NCBI GenBank assembly: GCA_963663845.2
Contig: OY760650.2
Span: 1,736,001-1,800,000, forward strand
Direction of reading: 5' to 3'
Origin: Versatilivorator sp963663845
Lineage (GTDB): Bacteria; Acidobacteriota; Terriglobia; Versatilivoradales; Versatilivoraceae
Length of the DNA stretch: 64,000 nucleotides
The notes beneath the pieces are model-generated. The model was not told where the DNA came from, searched no databases, and was given only the letters and a program-made list of their open reading frames with translations. Of the stretch, positions 40,901 to 51,244 are shown piece by piece (within the stretch, counting starts at the first letter, position 1; each line of letters starts with the position of its first letter). Both the position numbers and the translations under genes were made by a program.

Positions 40901-41103
40901 CCGGGAGCGCGGGCGTCTCGCCCGCATCCTCTGCGTTGGGTGGCCGCTCAGTTTCCCCGTGATGCGACGCCCGGCCACCCTGCCGCCGGGAACCCCATGG
41001 GCTCGGCTGAAGCGGAATCGTGGCGCTATTGCCGGTCGAGCCGGGTCGAGAAGAGGGGTGAGGCTGTGCCACTGTTGTGCGGGCGGGACGCCCGCGCTCC
41101 CGG
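40901..41103. repeat. ~203-bp MITE-like element with terminal inverted repeats (copy 2)
   Basis: The left arm 40901-40926 and right arm 41078-41103 are reverse complements with one mismatch over 26 bp and match the arms of the element at 6342-6550. The interior aligns with copy 1 in the same order of conserved blocks. No coding capacity. Confidence 0.75.
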
Positions 41104-41150
41104 TGGGGTTTCATCCCACGACGGCGTCGCAGCCAGGCAGGTCCGTCGGT

Positions 41151-41185
41151 CTTCGTGTCTATTCGTGTTCATTTGTGGTTCGTCA
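41151..41185. repeat. TTCGTG array (reverse of CACGAAGG)
   Basis: CTTCGTGTCTATTCGTGTTC followed by ATTTGTGGTTCGTC; the same family as the arrays at 636, 6172, 55990 and 60105. Confidence 0.55.
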
Positions 41186-41201
41186 TTATTGACGATTGGG
41201 T

Positions 41202-41225
41202 GTTTCACCCTCGCATGATCCGCCC
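41202..41225. repeat. 24-bp shared word (copy 1)
   Basis: GTTTCACCCTCGCATGATCC plus GCCC; recurs with one mismatch at 60051-60074, both times beside a CACGAAGG-type array. Confidence 0.5.
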
Positions 41226-41325
41226 CGTCGTGGGGGGCGGGGGTCTGCAGGGCTACCACGCAGAGGAGGGTCGGTGAGGACAAGTCGGGAGAAAAGGCGG
41301 GGAACCTGCTCGCAGCCACGGCGCG

Positions 41326-42789
<1,464 letters not shown>

Positions 42790-42814
42790 GGTTGCTCCCT
42801 CGCCGTTTTCCTCT

Positions 42815-45745
42815 TCAGGCTGCGGTCAGAGCGCAGCACTTCTTGTACTTCTTGCCGCTACCGCAGGGGCAAGGCTGGTTGCGGCCGATTTTCGGCCCTC
42901 GAACGACGGGCCGGCGCGGCTCGGCCGCTTCCTCGGCAGGCCCCATCACCATTTCCTGCTTGCGCTGGCGGCGCTCCATCTCGCGAACCTTGTCCCTGTC
43001 TTCAACCGGTTGGAGCAGATAGAGGTACCGCAGGCTCTGCTCCTCGATGCCGTCCATCATCTGCTCGAAGGTGGCGAAGGATTCCTTCTTGTACTCCACC
43101 AGGGGATCTCTCTGGCCGTAGCCCCGCAACCCGATCCCTTCCTTCAACTGGTCCATGGCCAGCAGATGGTCCTTCCAATGGGCGTCCAGGACGTTGAGCA
43201 GGATCAGCCGTTCGTACTGGCGCATCTCCTGTGAGCCGATTTCCTCGTCCTTGCGTTCGTACTTCTCCCTGGCTCTGGCGCAGATGGCCTCCAGCAGCTC
43301 CTCCCGATTGAGTTGCTCGACCGGGATGTTCTCGTGACGCAGATCCAGGCCGAACTGCTGGGCCGCGGCCTTGCGAAGCCCTTCGCCGTCCCACTCCTCG
43401 GGATCGCTGTCGGCGTCGCAGTAGCTGTCGATGAAGCCGCCGATGACGTCCTCGCTCAACTGGAGCAGGTACTCCTTCTGGTCGCTCTGGCTCAGGAACT
43501 GTTCCCTCAATCCGTAGATGGTCTTGCGCTGCTGGTTCATGACGTCGTCATATTCCAGCAGGTGCTTTCGGATGCTGAAGTTGTGGGCCTCGACCTGCTT
43601 TTGGGCCGATTCGATTCTCTTGCTGATCAGGCGGGATTCGATGGGGACGTCCTCCTCCATCCCCAGGCGCTGCATGATGCTGGACACCTTGTCGCTGGCG
43701 AAGATCCTCATGAGATCGTCCTCCAGCGAGAGGTAGAAGCGGGAGCTTCCGACATCCCCCTGGCGCCCCGAGCGGCCGCGCAACTGGTTGTCGATGCGCC
43801 GGGACTCGTGGCGCTCCGTTCCCAGAATATGCAGCCCCCCGGCAGCGATCACCTGCTCCCGCCCCTGCTGAAACTCCTGGTCGACCTCGTCGAGAGCCCT
43901 CTCCCACTCCTCTTGGGTGAGCGCGGCCAGGTCCACGTTCTGCTTGTGCAGCCGTTCCCTGGCCAGGAACTCGGCGTTGCCGCCCAGCACGATATCGGTG
44001 CCGCGGCCCGCCATGTTGGTGGCGATGGTCACCGCCCCCTGGCGTCCGGCCTGGGCCACGATCTCGGCTTCTTTCTCATGGTACTTGGCGTTCAGCACCA
44101 CGTGCTTGACCCCCGCCTTCTTGAGCAACCCGCTCAATCGCTCCGACTTTTCGATGGAAATGGTCCCCACCAGCACCGGTTGACCCTTCTCGTGCAGCTC
44201 CCGGATCTCCTCCACCACCGCTCTGAACTTCTCCGGTTCGGTGCGATAGACCACGTCGGGGTAATCCATCCGGATCATGGGCCGGTTGGGGGGAGCCACC
44301 ACCACTTCCAGCTTGTAGATCTTGTTGAACTCCATGGCCTCGGTGTCGGCCGTTCCGGTCATTCCCGCCAGCTTCCCGTACATGCGGAAATAGTTCTGGA
44401 AGGTGACCGTCGCCAGGGTCTGGTTCTCCCTTTCGATCTTGACCCGCTCCCTGGCCTCCACGGCTTCGTGCAGGCCGTCGCTCCAGCGGCGGCCGGGCAT
44501 GAGACGCCCCGTAAACTCGTCCACGATGGTGACCTTGTTGTCGTTGACGACGTAGTGAACGTCCTTCTCGTAGAGCCAGTAGGCCTTGACCAGCTGCTGA
44601 ATGGTGTGGAGGCGCTCGGTGACTTCGACGTAGCGCTTTTCGCTGTAGTCCGGGTCGTCCGGGTCGGGAATGACGTAGTCCTCCATGCGCCCGCCCGCCA
44701 GAAACTCCTGGCCCTTCTCGGTGATCTCGACGTTGTGCGATTTCTCGTCGATAAAGCAGTAGAGCTGGTTGTCGAACTCCGACAACTGCTTGTTGCTCAT
44801 GAGCTGGCCTTCGACCTGGTCGATCTTCTTCTTCAGGTCCCGGTGCTTGACCAGCAGGTCCAGGTACTGCCTGTTCTTGGGATCGCCGCGCTTGACCAGC
44901 AGCAGTTGCTCCAGGGTCTCCTCGCTGGCCTGGCCGTCGGCGTCGATCTGCCGGATCGCCTCCCGCAAGGCCCCGCCCAGAAATTTCGTCTGCTGGGCCC
45001 GGATGCGTTCTGCCAGCGGCCGCATGGCCATGTAGGTCTTCTGCTGGGAACTCTCTACCGGCCCCGAGATGATCAGCGGCGTTCGGGCCTCGTCGATCAG
45101 GATGGAGTCCACCTCGTCCACGATGGAGTAGTGATGCCCTCTCTGGACCCGGTCGCCGGTGTCGAACTTCATGTTGTCGCGGAGGTAATCGAATCCGAAC
45201 TCGTTGTTGGTGCCGTAGGTCACGTCGCAGCAGTAGGCCTGGCGGCGCTGGTCGTCGTCCATGTCATGCTGAATCACCCCCACCGACAGCCCCATGAAGC
45301 GGTAGACCCGGCCCATCCACTCGGCGTCGCGGCGGGCCAGATAGTCGTTGACCGTGACCACGTGGACGCCCTTCCCCTCCAGGCTGTTGAGGTAGACCGG
45401 AAGCGTCGCCACCAGGGTCTTGCCCTCTCCCGTCTTCATCTCGGCGATCTTGCCCTGGTGAAGCACCACGCCGCCCATGAGCTGCACGTCGAAGTGCCTC
45501 ATCTTGAGCACCCGCCTGGCAGCCTCCCGAACCACGGCGAAGGCTTCCGGGAGCAGGTCCTCCAGGGTCTCGCCGGCGGCCAACCGAGTCTTGAACCGGT
45601 CGGTGTGGGCACGCAGTTCCTGGTCCGTCCGGTTGGAGAGGGAGGGTTCCAGGGCGTTGATCCGGTCCACCGTGGGTTGAATGGCCTTGATGTCCCGCTC
45701 GTGCTTGCTGCCGAAAACTGACTTGAGAAGGGTGTCGATAACCAA
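42815..45745 (-). CDS. secA: Preprotein translocase ATPase SecA
   Basis: SecA drives Sec-dependent protein export at the inner membrane. The 976-residue protein shows Walker A MKTGEGKTLVATLP (~102), DYLRDNMKF, IVDEVDSILIDEARTPLIIS (DEVD, ~212), the preprotein cross-linking domain, the helicase-2 half (VTIATNMAGRGTDIVLGGNA; RRIDNQLRGRSGRQGDVGSS) and a C-terminal SEC-C zinc motif CPCGSGKKYKKCC. I propose a TTG start at 45745 (LVIDTLLKSVFGSKHERDIK) with AAGGG seven bases upstream; the more upstream frame (to 45829) is not conserved in SecA. Confidence 0.96.
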   Translation of the reverse strand: MVIDTLLKSVFGSKHERDIKAIQPTVDRINALEPSLSNRTDQELRAHTDRFKTRLAAGETLEDLLPEAFAVVREAARRVLKMRHFDVQLMGGVVLHQGKIAEMKTGEGKTLVATLPVYLNSLEGKGVHVVTVNDYLARRDAEWMGRVYRFMGLSVGVIQHDMDDDQRRQAYCCDVTYGTNNEFGFDYLRDNMKFDTGDRVQRGHHYSIVDEVDSILIDEARTPLIISGPVESSQQKTYMAMRPLAERIRAQQTKFLGGALREAIRQIDADGQASEETLEQLLLVKRGDPKNRQYLDLLVKHRDLKKKIDQVEGQLMSNKQLSEFDNQLYCFIDEKSHNVEITEKGQEFLAGGRMEDYVIPDPDDPDYSEKRYVEVTERLHTIQQLVKAYWLYEKDVHYVVNDNKVTIVDEFTGRLMPGRRWSDGLHEAVEARERVKIERENQTLATVTFQNYFRMYGKLAGMTGTADTEAMEFNKIYKLEVVVAPPNRPMIRMDYPDVVYRTEPEKFRAVVEEIRELHEKGQPVLVGTISIEKSERLSGLLKKAGVKHVVLNAKYHEKEAEIVAQAGRQGAVTIATNMAGRGTDIVLGGNAEFLARERLHKQNVDLAALTQEEWERALDEVDQEFQQGREQVIAAGGLHILGTERHESRRIDNQLRGRSGRQGDVGSSRFYLSLEDDLMRIFASDKVSSIMQRLGMEEDVPIESRLISKRIESAQKQVEAHNFSIRKHLLEYDDVMNQQRKTIYGLREQFLSQSDQKEYLLQLSEDVIGGFIDSYCDADSDPEEWDGEGLRKAAAQQFGLDLRHENIPVEQLNREELLEAICARAREKYERKDEEIGSQEMRQYERLILLNVLDAHWKDHLLAMDQLKEGIGLRGYGQRDPLVEYKKESFATFEQMMDGIEEQSLRYLYLLQPVEDRDKVREMERRQRKQEMVMGPAEEAAEPRRPVVRGPKIGRNQPCPCGSGKKYKKCCALTAA

Positions 45746-45924
45746 GGAATGGCCCTTTGATCTGCCGTCGGGAATCTTAATTATGAGGGGATTCAAGACA
45801 AAGTCAAGGAGTCGGCCGGAAGGCCGCAAGGGGCCCGATGGGAGGGCCGCAAGCCCCCTTTTCCATGGGGCCGGGGCCGGTCCGACCTCCTGCGCGGACC
45901 GCAGATCGGGGTCTGGTCAGCCGG

Positions 45925-45954
45925 TTTGACAGCGCCCTCGACCGACTCCTATAG
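45925..45954 (+). promoter_or_regulatory. Sigma-70-type promoter for hemG
   Basis: A perfect -35 TTGACA (45925-45930) and TATAGT (45949-45954) at 18-bp spacing, 57 bp before the start of the protoporphyrinogen oxidase gene. Confidence 0.6.
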
Positions 45955-46010
45955 TGTTGAATCGACGGCTGCCGCACGTCCCACGCCCCGCCGAAGTCGG
46001 CCACTCTCCC

Positions 46011-47465
46011 ATGAACTCCCCATCCAAGCCCGCTTGCCGGTTGGTCGTGGTTGGAGGAGGTATTTCCGGGCTGGCGGCGGCTCATCGATTGCTGGAAAGG
46101 GCTTCAGGGCTGAACCGGGCCGTCCGCCTGGACCTGCTGGAAGCCGGCCATCGCCTGGGGGGTGTCATCCACACCGCAAGGGAGCAGGGATTCCTGCTGG
46201 AGGGAGGACCCGATTCCTTCGTTTCCGAGAAGCCCTGGGCGGTGGATCTCTGCCGGCGCCTGGGTCTGGAGACGAGCCTCATCGGCGCCTCACCCCGCCA
46301 TCGCCGGACCTTTATCGTGCGGGGCGGGAAGCTGCTGCCTGTTCCGGAGGGGTTCCACCTGATCGCTCCCTACCGATTCGGTTCCTTTGCCGCCTCTCCC
46401 CTTCTGAGCTGGGCGGGCAAGATCCGCATGGCGGCCGACCTGGTGCTGCCGCGCCGGCGGCCCCTTTCAGCCAACCACGACGAGAGCCTGGCCGCCTTCG
46501 TTCGCCGGCGCCTGGGAGAGGAGGCCCTGCAACGGCTGGCCCAGCCCCTGGTGGGCGGCATCTATACGGCCGACCCGGAAAAGCTGGGGCTGAAAGCGAC
46601 CTTCCCGCAGTTCCTGGACATGGAAGAACGCCACCGCAGCCTGCTGCTGGCCATGCGGCGGGAGCGCAAGCGGCAACCATCTTCGGCCGATGGCCACCCT
46701 GCCGGCCCCCGCTATGGCCTCTTCGTCTCCCTGGATCAGGGGTTGCAGCTCCTGGTGGATCGACTGCGGGAATCCCTGCCGGCCCCCTCGATCCACTTGG
46801 GTTGCAGGGTCGTGTCGCTGCGGCGGCCGGACCAGGCCCGCCGGTGGGAGATCGAGCTGGAGAAGGGCCCCCCGATCCGGGCGGACGGAATCTGTCTTGC
46901 GCTGCCGGCCCACCGGTCGGCCGACTTGCTGGAGGCCCTCGACCCCGGCCTGGCGGCGCGATTGAGAAGCGTGGACCATGCCTCCACGGCGACCGTGAAC
47001 CTGGCCTACCGGGCGGCGGATGTTCCCGCCGCCATGGATGGCTTCGGCTTCTTGGTGCCGGCCGTGGAAGAGGGGGCCATGCTGGCCTGCAGCTACAGCC
47101 ACCGCAAGTTCGCCGGACGCGCCCCCGGGAAGGCGGCGCTCCTGCGTGCTTTCGTGGGGGGAGCGCTGCACCCGGAAAGGCTGGAGGGTGACGATCGGGA
47201 GTTGGTTGCACGGGTCCGCCGGACCCTGGGAACACTGCTGGGCATCACCCGCCCGCCGCTGCTGAGCCGGGTGGAACGCCACCCCGAGGGCATCCCCCAG
47301 TACGGCGTCGGGCACCTGGAGCTGGTGGCCCGGATTGAAAGCCGGATGCTCCAATGGCCGTCCCTGCAGTTGGCGGGAAACGGGCTCACCGGCATCGGCA
47401 TCCCCGACTGTGTTCGACGGGCCGAGCAGTGCGCCGACCGGTTGCTGGAGACCTTGGCGGGGTGA
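46011..47465 (+). CDS. hemG: Protoporphyrinogen oxidase (HemG/HemY type)
   Basis: This FAD enzyme oxidises protoporphyrinogen IX (or coproporphyrinogen III) in haem synthesis. The 484-residue protein has an N-terminal dinucleotide motif RLVVVGGGISGLAAAHRL (~9-26), LDLLEAGHRLGGVIHT and LLEGGPDSFVSEKPWAVDLC. It ends with the FAD closing motif region LAGNGLTGIGIPDCVRRAEQ. Size and pattern are of the oxygen-dependent HemY/PPO family; the choice between proto- and coproporphyrinogen cannot be made by eye. ATG at 46011 is preferred. A good promoter lies upstream and no haem gene is next to it. Confidence 0.88.
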   Translation: MNSPSKPACRLVVVGGGISGLAAAHRLLERASGLNRAVRLDLLEAGHRLGGVIHTAREQGFLLEGGPDSFVSEKPWAVDLCRRLGLETSLIGASPRHRRTFIVRGGKLLPVPEGFHLIAPYRFGSFAASPLLSWAGKIRMAADLVLPRRRPLSANHDESLAAFVRRRLGEEALQRLAQPLVGGIYTADPEKLGLKATFPQFLDMEERHRSLLLAMRRERKRQPSSADGHPAGPRYGLFVSLDQGLQLLVDRLRESLPAPSIHLGCRVVSLRRPDQARRWEIELEKGPPIRADGICLALPAHRSADLLEALDPGLAARLRSVDHASTATVNLAYRAADVPAAMDGFGFLVPAVEEGAMLACSYSHRKFAGRAPGKAALLRAFVGGALHPERLEGDDRELVARVRRTLGTLLGITRPPLLSRVERHPEGIPQYGVGHLELVARIESRMLQWPSLQLAGNGLTGIGIPDCVRRAEQCADRLLETLAG

Positions 47466-47484
47466 GGCGCGTGCCGGCCGCGGG

Positions 47485-48225
47485 CTACCTCAGGACCATG
47501 CCGGTTCGGGACCAGCGGGTTCTGCTGAAGAAGTTGAGGGCCTTGCTTCCGTATTCCCTGGCGTGCTGCAGGACGGACTTGGGACTGGGGTCGTAAGGAT
47601 CGTCGTCGTAGGACCAGTAGATGAACAGGGGCTTGCCGATGATGTTGCTGCCGGGCACCGGCCCCCAGTACCGGCTGTCGTGGCTGTTGTCCCGGTTGTC
47701 GCCCATCATGAAGTAGTGGCCCGGGGGAATCAGGACAGGCCCGTGGGAATCCTTGGGCGCGTAACGGGCCTCCTCCGGGTCGAAGGCTTGATAGGGTTCC
47801 TCGAGCCTGCCGCCGTCGATGTAGACGGCCTTGTCCCTGACCTCCAGGGTCTCGCCGGGAAGGCCGATCACCCGCTTGATGAAGGGCACGGCGGGATCGT
47901 GGGGAGGCTTGAAGGCCACGATGTCTCCCCTCTCGATCTCGCGGTCCGGCAGGATTTTCAGGAGGAAATCCGGGTAGTTGGCCGGGAAGGCGAACTTGTC
48001 CAGGAAGAAATGATCCCCCACCAGAATGGTGGGCTTCATCGACTCGGTCGGCACCTGAGTGGCCTGAGCGATGAACTTGGTGAAGAAGAAGACGAAAACC
48101 AGGCTGAACGCCAGGCTTTCGAGCCACTCGCGGGCCGCGCTCTTGCGCCGGGCCTTCGCAGGTTGCAGGTCGGCTCGGCCTTCGGCGGGGCGGTCTGGAA
48201 CGAGATCCTCTTTCTCCTCTGGCAT
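47485..48225 (-). CDS. lepB: Signal peptidase I
   Basis: Signal peptidase I cleaves Sec and Tat signal peptides at the outer face of the inner membrane. The 246-residue protein has one N-terminal membrane helix (LAFSLVFVFFFTKFIAQATQ, ~38-57), the catalytic Ser62 in VPTESMKPTI, catalytic Lys118 in IKRVIGLPGE, and MGDNRDNSHDSRYWGPV (~174-190). The ATG at 48225 has GGGGGAAG upstream; a longer frame runs through a repeat and is not coding. A promoter with consensus TATAAT is proposed at 48277-48306. Confidence 0.95.
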   Translation of the reverse strand: MPEEKEDLVPDRPAEGRADLQPAKARRKSAAREWLESLAFSLVFVFFFTKFIAQATQVPTESMKPTILVGDHFFLDKFAFPANYPDFLLKILPDREIERGDIVAFKPPHDPAVPFIKRVIGLPGETLEVRDKAVYIDGGRLEEPYQAFDPEEARYAPKDSHGPVLIPPGHYFMMGDNRDNSHDSRYWGPVPGSNIIGKPLFIYWSYDDDPYDPSPKSVLQHAREYGSKALNFFSRTRWSRTGMVLR

Positions 48226-48276
48226 TCTTCCCCCAAAGCCCCGCGTCAGCGGGCACTCCTCTGAACCGGTTCTGCT

Positions 48277-48306
48277 ATTATAGGGAATCTGGAGCGACTG
48301 CTTCAA
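48277..48306 (-). promoter_or_regulatory. lepB promoter
   Basis: On the minus strand TTGAAG (48306-48301) and a perfect TATAAT (48282-48277) are 18 bp apart, 51 bp upstream of lepB. Confidence 0.55.
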
Positions 48307-48339
48307 GCGGCCCGCGAGGCGTGGCCCGGGGCCACTCCA

Positions 48340-48442
48340 CGCCCCCCCTCTGGTTGGGGGCAACCCTTGTGGTTGCCCGCTTGCTCCCGGTGACCTTGCA
48401 TGGGGCGCCCCCAAGGAGCGCCCTGCCATCCCGCAGGGAATG
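48340..48442. repeat. GGGCAACC-hairpin repeat (copy 2, inverted)
   Basis: GGGCAACC (48358-48365), loop CTTGT, GGTTGCCC (48371-48378), then GGGGCGCCC and GCCATCCCGCAGGGAATGTGG. In reverse complement it aligns with the 37.44-37.57 kb copy over about 90 bp. It lies between lepB and mtaB. Confidence 0.75.
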
Positions 48443-48454
48443 TGGATTCTTGCC

Positions 48455-49843
48455 ATGGGTAATCCGACCTTTTCCATCCTCAACTTCGGCTGTCGGGCCA
48501 GCCAGTCGGATGGAGCCGGGCTGGAGCAGGCGCTCCTTGGCAGGAACCTGGAGAAGGGGCGGTCGGGAGCGGACTCCGACGTGGTGGTCGTCAACACCTG
48601 CACCGTCACCCGCACCGCCGACGCCCAGGCCCGCCAGGCGATCCGGCGGATTCACCGCCGCAACCCCCAGGCCAGCATCGTGGTGACCGGCTGCTACGCT
48701 CAGCGCGCGCCCGAGGAACTCGCTCGAATGGAGGGCGTGACCTGCGTTGTCGGCAACTCCCACAAACAGCAACTGGCGGCTCTGGTTGCAGAGAAGCACC
48801 TGCCCCGCCGCCTGCCGGCGGCATGCGGGGAGCCGGAGACACGATTGCCCGGCGGGGCCGAGGTCTATTGCAGCAGCATCTTCGAGTCCCGGGAGCTGCG
48901 ATCCATTGCCGACATGTCGGGGGGAGGCAGAACCCGGGCCTTTCTGAAGGTGCAGGACGGCTGCAGCTATCGATGTTCCTACTGCGTGATTCCGTTCGTG
49001 AGAGGCGACTCGCGCAGTCTTCCCCTGACGGAGGTGTTGCGGCAGACCCGGCACCTGTTGAACCAGGGCTACAGGGAAATCGTCCTGACCGGCATCCACC
49101 TGGGAGGCTATGGGAAGGATTTGCGGCCCGGCGCCCGTCTGGCGAGCCTGATCCGCCGGCTGCTCCAGGAAGAGCCCCTGCGGCGGTTGCGGCTCAGCTC
49201 CATCGAACCGCTGGAAGTCACCGACGAGATCATCGACCTGGTGGCGACCTCCCCCAGGATGGCCAAGCACTTCCACGTGCCGCTGCAGAGCGGCTCCAGC
49301 CGCATCCTGGGTCTCATGCGCCGGCCCTATCGAGCCTCCCATTACCTGGAACTGCTGGAAAAGATCCGGCGGCGGGTTCCTGAAGCGGCCATAGGAGCCG
49401 ACGTGATGGTGGGATTCCCCGGAGAGACCAGGGAGGATCATGCCCTGACACGGGACTTGATCGGCAATTCACCCCTCACCTACCTGCACGTCTTCCCCTT
49501 CTCCCGCAGGCCGGGCACCGCCGCCGCCCGGCTCGAGCCGGAGGTGCCCAAGGCCGCGGCGGCGCTCAGAAGCCTGGAGCTGAGGTCGTTGGGCGAAGCC
49601 AAGAACCGCTGCTTTCGGGAGTCCCAGGTGGGGCGGGACCTGCCGGTGATCACTCTCCAGGACGAGTCTCCGCGGGCGACCAGGCGAGCCCTGAGCTCCA
49701 ATTTCCTGCAGGTCGAACTGACGGGCGCCGAAGCCAGGCCCAATCAACTGCTGCAGGTGCGTGTCACCGGACTCACCCCGAAGGGGGTCACCGGTTGCGC
49801 TGCCGCCGCCCCGGAGGGCGGGGCCTTCAGTCCTCCAGGATGA
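48455..49843 (+). CDS. mtaB: tRNA (t6A37) methylthiotransferase MtaB-like radical-SAM enzyme
   Basis: This enzyme adds a methylthio group to t6A37 of tRNA. The 462-residue protein has an N-terminal methylthiotransferase domain with the second-cluster cysteines in LNFGCRASQSDG, VVNTCTVT and VTGCYAQ. The radical-SAM triad is in QDGCSYRCSYCVIPFVRG (~165-182), and a C-terminal TRAM-like region closes the protein (~385-440). The GCR.SQ.D opening favours MtaB over MiaB. I use the ATG at 48455 because conservation starts at PTFSILNFGC; an ATG at 48440 would add five residues. The 3' end overlaps acpS by 17 bp tail to tail. Confidence 0.9.
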   Translation: MGNPTFSILNFGCRASQSDGAGLEQALLGRNLEKGRSGADSDVVVVNTCTVTRTADAQARQAIRRIHRRNPQASIVVTGCYAQRAPEELARMEGVTCVVGNSHKQQLAALVAEKHLPRRLPAACGEPETRLPGGAEVYCSSIFESRELRSIADMSGGGRTRAFLKVQDGCSYRCSYCVIPFVRGDSRSLPLTEVLRQTRHLLNQGYREIVLTGIHLGGYGKDLRPGARLASLIRRLLQEEPLRRLRLSSIEPLEVTDEIIDLVATSPRMAKHFHVPLQSGSSRILGLMRRPYRASHYLELLEKIRRRVPEAAIGADVMVGFPGETREDHALTRDLIGNSPLTYLHVFPFSRRPGTAAARLEPEVPKAAAALRSLELRSLGEAKNRCFRESQVGRDLPVITLQDESPRATRRALSSNFLQVELTGAEARPNQLLQVRVTGLTPKGVTGCAAAAPEGGAFSPPG

Positions 49844-50204
49844 CCTGGGCCACCGCGTAGCCATCGGTGTGGGACAGGCTGATCCGGTAGCGGACCGCCC
49901 CCAGTCGGCGAGCCACCTCCAGGGCCTTGCCGGAGAGCAGCAGGTCCGGTTTGCCGTTGGTCCGATTGCGAACTTCGGCATCGCGCCAGCCGACGCCACC
50001 GCTCCATCCCGTCCCGATGGCCTTGAACAGCGCCTCCTTGGCGGCGAAACGAGCCGCGTAGTGTTGAAAGGGGTTGGGGCGCCCGTCGCAGTAGCGGATT
50101 TCGCCGGGCGTGAATATCCGGTTCCGCAAGCGGTCGCCCCGCCGCTCCATGGCCGCCCTCAGCTTGCCGATCTCGACAAGGTCAATGCCGGTTCCGACGA
50201 TCAC
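49827..50204 (-). CDS. acpS: Holo-[acyl-carrier-protein] synthase
   Basis: AcpS transfers phosphopantetheine from CoA to acyl carrier protein. The 125-residue protein has the two signature regions: MIVGTGIDLVEIGKLRAAME with metal-binding Asp8, and HYAARFAAKEALFKAIGTG (Glu/Lys, ~48-66); near the end is ISLSHTDGYAVAQV. The start is GTG at 50204 with GAGGAAGAAGAG upstream. Its 5' end lies close to or overlapping the start of the divergent pgeF-like gene. Confidence 0.94.
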   Translation of the reverse strand: MIVGTGIDLVEIGKLRAAMERRGDRLRNRIFTPGEIRYCDGRPNPFQHYAARFAAKEALFKAIGTGWSGGVGWRDAEVRNRTNGKPDLLLSGKALEVARRLGAVRYRISLSHTDGYAVAQVILED

Positions 50205-51090
50205 GACTCTTCTTCCTCATCACCGGGGAGACCCTTTTTGCCTGGCCCCGAGCGGCTTGTGCCTGCAGCACCCGGCGCTGGCGGCCTGCTCCTGGCTGGT
50301 TCACGGGTTCGGCCTGCGAACCCGCCTGTCCCGGGACCACCCCTTGCCCGGCGCTTCGAGTTTCGAGCAATCTGGAGGGGATGTCAAATCCCTTCCGGTT
50401 CAGAACGCCCTTGTCGCCAGCCTGGCCGGAAAGGCCATGATTCCGGTGCGGCTGCGCCAATGCCATTCCGACGGCGTGGTTTGCCTGGACGGGTTCGAGC
50501 CGGGAGACCTGCCGGCGGAGGGGGATGCCCTGATTACCCGTCGCTCCGGACTGCTCCTGGCCGTCCAGGTGGCCGACTGCCTGCCCGTGCTCATCGCCGA
50601 CAAGGCCAAGCGGGTCCTGGCGGCCGTGCACGCCGGTTGGCGAGGCCTGCTGGCAGGGGTCGTTCCCAGGACCCTGGAGGCCATGCAGTCTCGATACGCC
50701 TCCGATCCCTGCGATTGCCTGGCCGTCATCGGACCTTCGATCGGACCCTGCTGCTATGAAGTGGGCCAGGAGGTGGCCCGGCCCTTCGAGGAGGCCTTCC
50801 CCGGCCGGCCCCGGTTGTGGAGAAACCTCCAGCCCGCCGCAGGGGTCCTCGCCTGCGGAACCGGTCCTTCAGACGCCTCACCAGGCGCCCGGCGAACGCT
50901 GGACCTGTCGGCAGCCTGCCGCTGTCAACTGGAATCCGCGGGGCTCCCTGAAAGCAGCGTCTTCAGCCATCCACCCTGCACCTGCTGTCATCGGGATGTC
51001 TTCCATTCCTACCGGGCCGAAGGAGGAAGCGCCGGACGAATGCTGGCCGCCATCGGCAAGATCCGTTCATCGTCTTGCCTGCATGCATGA
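50185..51090 (+). CDS. pgeF: Laccase-domain protein (PgeF/YlmD/YfiH family)
   Basis: The family contains copper/zinc-binding purine-nucleoside phosphorylases and the peptidoglycan-editing protein PgeF. Visible are PVRLRQCHSDGVVCLDG (His of the zinc site, ~95), EGDALITRRSGLLLAVQVAD (~119-138), CLPVLI, VLAAVHAGWRGLLAGVVPR (second His, ~155-173), GPSIGPCCYEVGQEV (Cys, ~192-206) and SHPPCTCCHRDVFHSYRAEG (C-terminal). The start is uncertain: the ATG at 50185 (used here) overlaps the divergent acpS, while a TTG at 50257 would place the conserved HPALAACSWLVHGFGLR right at the N-terminus. Confidence 0.85.
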   Translation: MPVPTITTLLPHHRGDPFCLAPSGLCLQHPALAACSWLVHGFGLRTRLSRDHPLPGASSFEQSGGDVKSLPVQNALVASLAGKAMIPVRLRQCHSDGVVCLDGFEPGDLPAEGDALITRRSGLLLAVQVADCLPVLIADKAKRVLAAVHAGWRGLLAGVVPRTLEAMQSRYASDPCDCLAVIGPSIGPCCYEVGQEVARPFEEAFPGRPRLWRNLQPAAGVLACGTGPSDASPGARRTLDLSAACRCQLESAGLPESSVFSHPPCTCCHRDVFHSYRAEGGSAGRMLAAIGKIRSSSCLHA

Positions 51091-51160
51091 GGATGTCGCC
51101 TCCCCTTGCATGGGGCCGCCTTGCCGGCGTTGCCGGGGGCTGGCGGACCATCGCCGGGCT

Positions 51161-51188
51161 TTGTATTCCCACGGACTTTGGGTAGAAT
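51161..51188 (+). promoter_or_regulatory. Promoter of the response-regulator operon
   Basis: TTGTAT (51161-51166) and TAGAAT (51183-51188) with 16-bp spacing, 57 bp before the response-regulator start. Confidence 0.45.
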
Positions 51189-51244
51189 GGCGGCCTCCCC
51201 AGAAGGCGCCTCCCCCGCCTGACCCCCAACCATGAATCCGCCCC

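Larger units (their letters stand above)
40568..41325. other. 758-bp gene-free repeat region
   Basis: It holds, in order, a CCCCAGGC-TTCC-GCCTGGGG hairpin (40819-40838), a GCTGC-TTC-GCAGC hairpin (40851-40863), the inverted-repeat element copy 2 (40901-41103), an ATTCGTG-type array (41151-41185) and a 24-bp word shared with 60051 (41202-41225). The open frames here translate the repeats and look non-coding. Confidence 0.75.

Noticed and set aside
40901..41218. Open frames in the 40.9-41.2 kb gap (peptides like CGRDARAPG)
   Set aside because: They translate the inverted-repeat element and recur at 6.4 kb as repeat-derived frames; no ribosome-binding site or family.
45746..45829. Upstream start for secA at 45829
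   Set aside because: The added 28 residues are not SecA-like, and a TTG with AAGGG lies at the conserved N-terminus.
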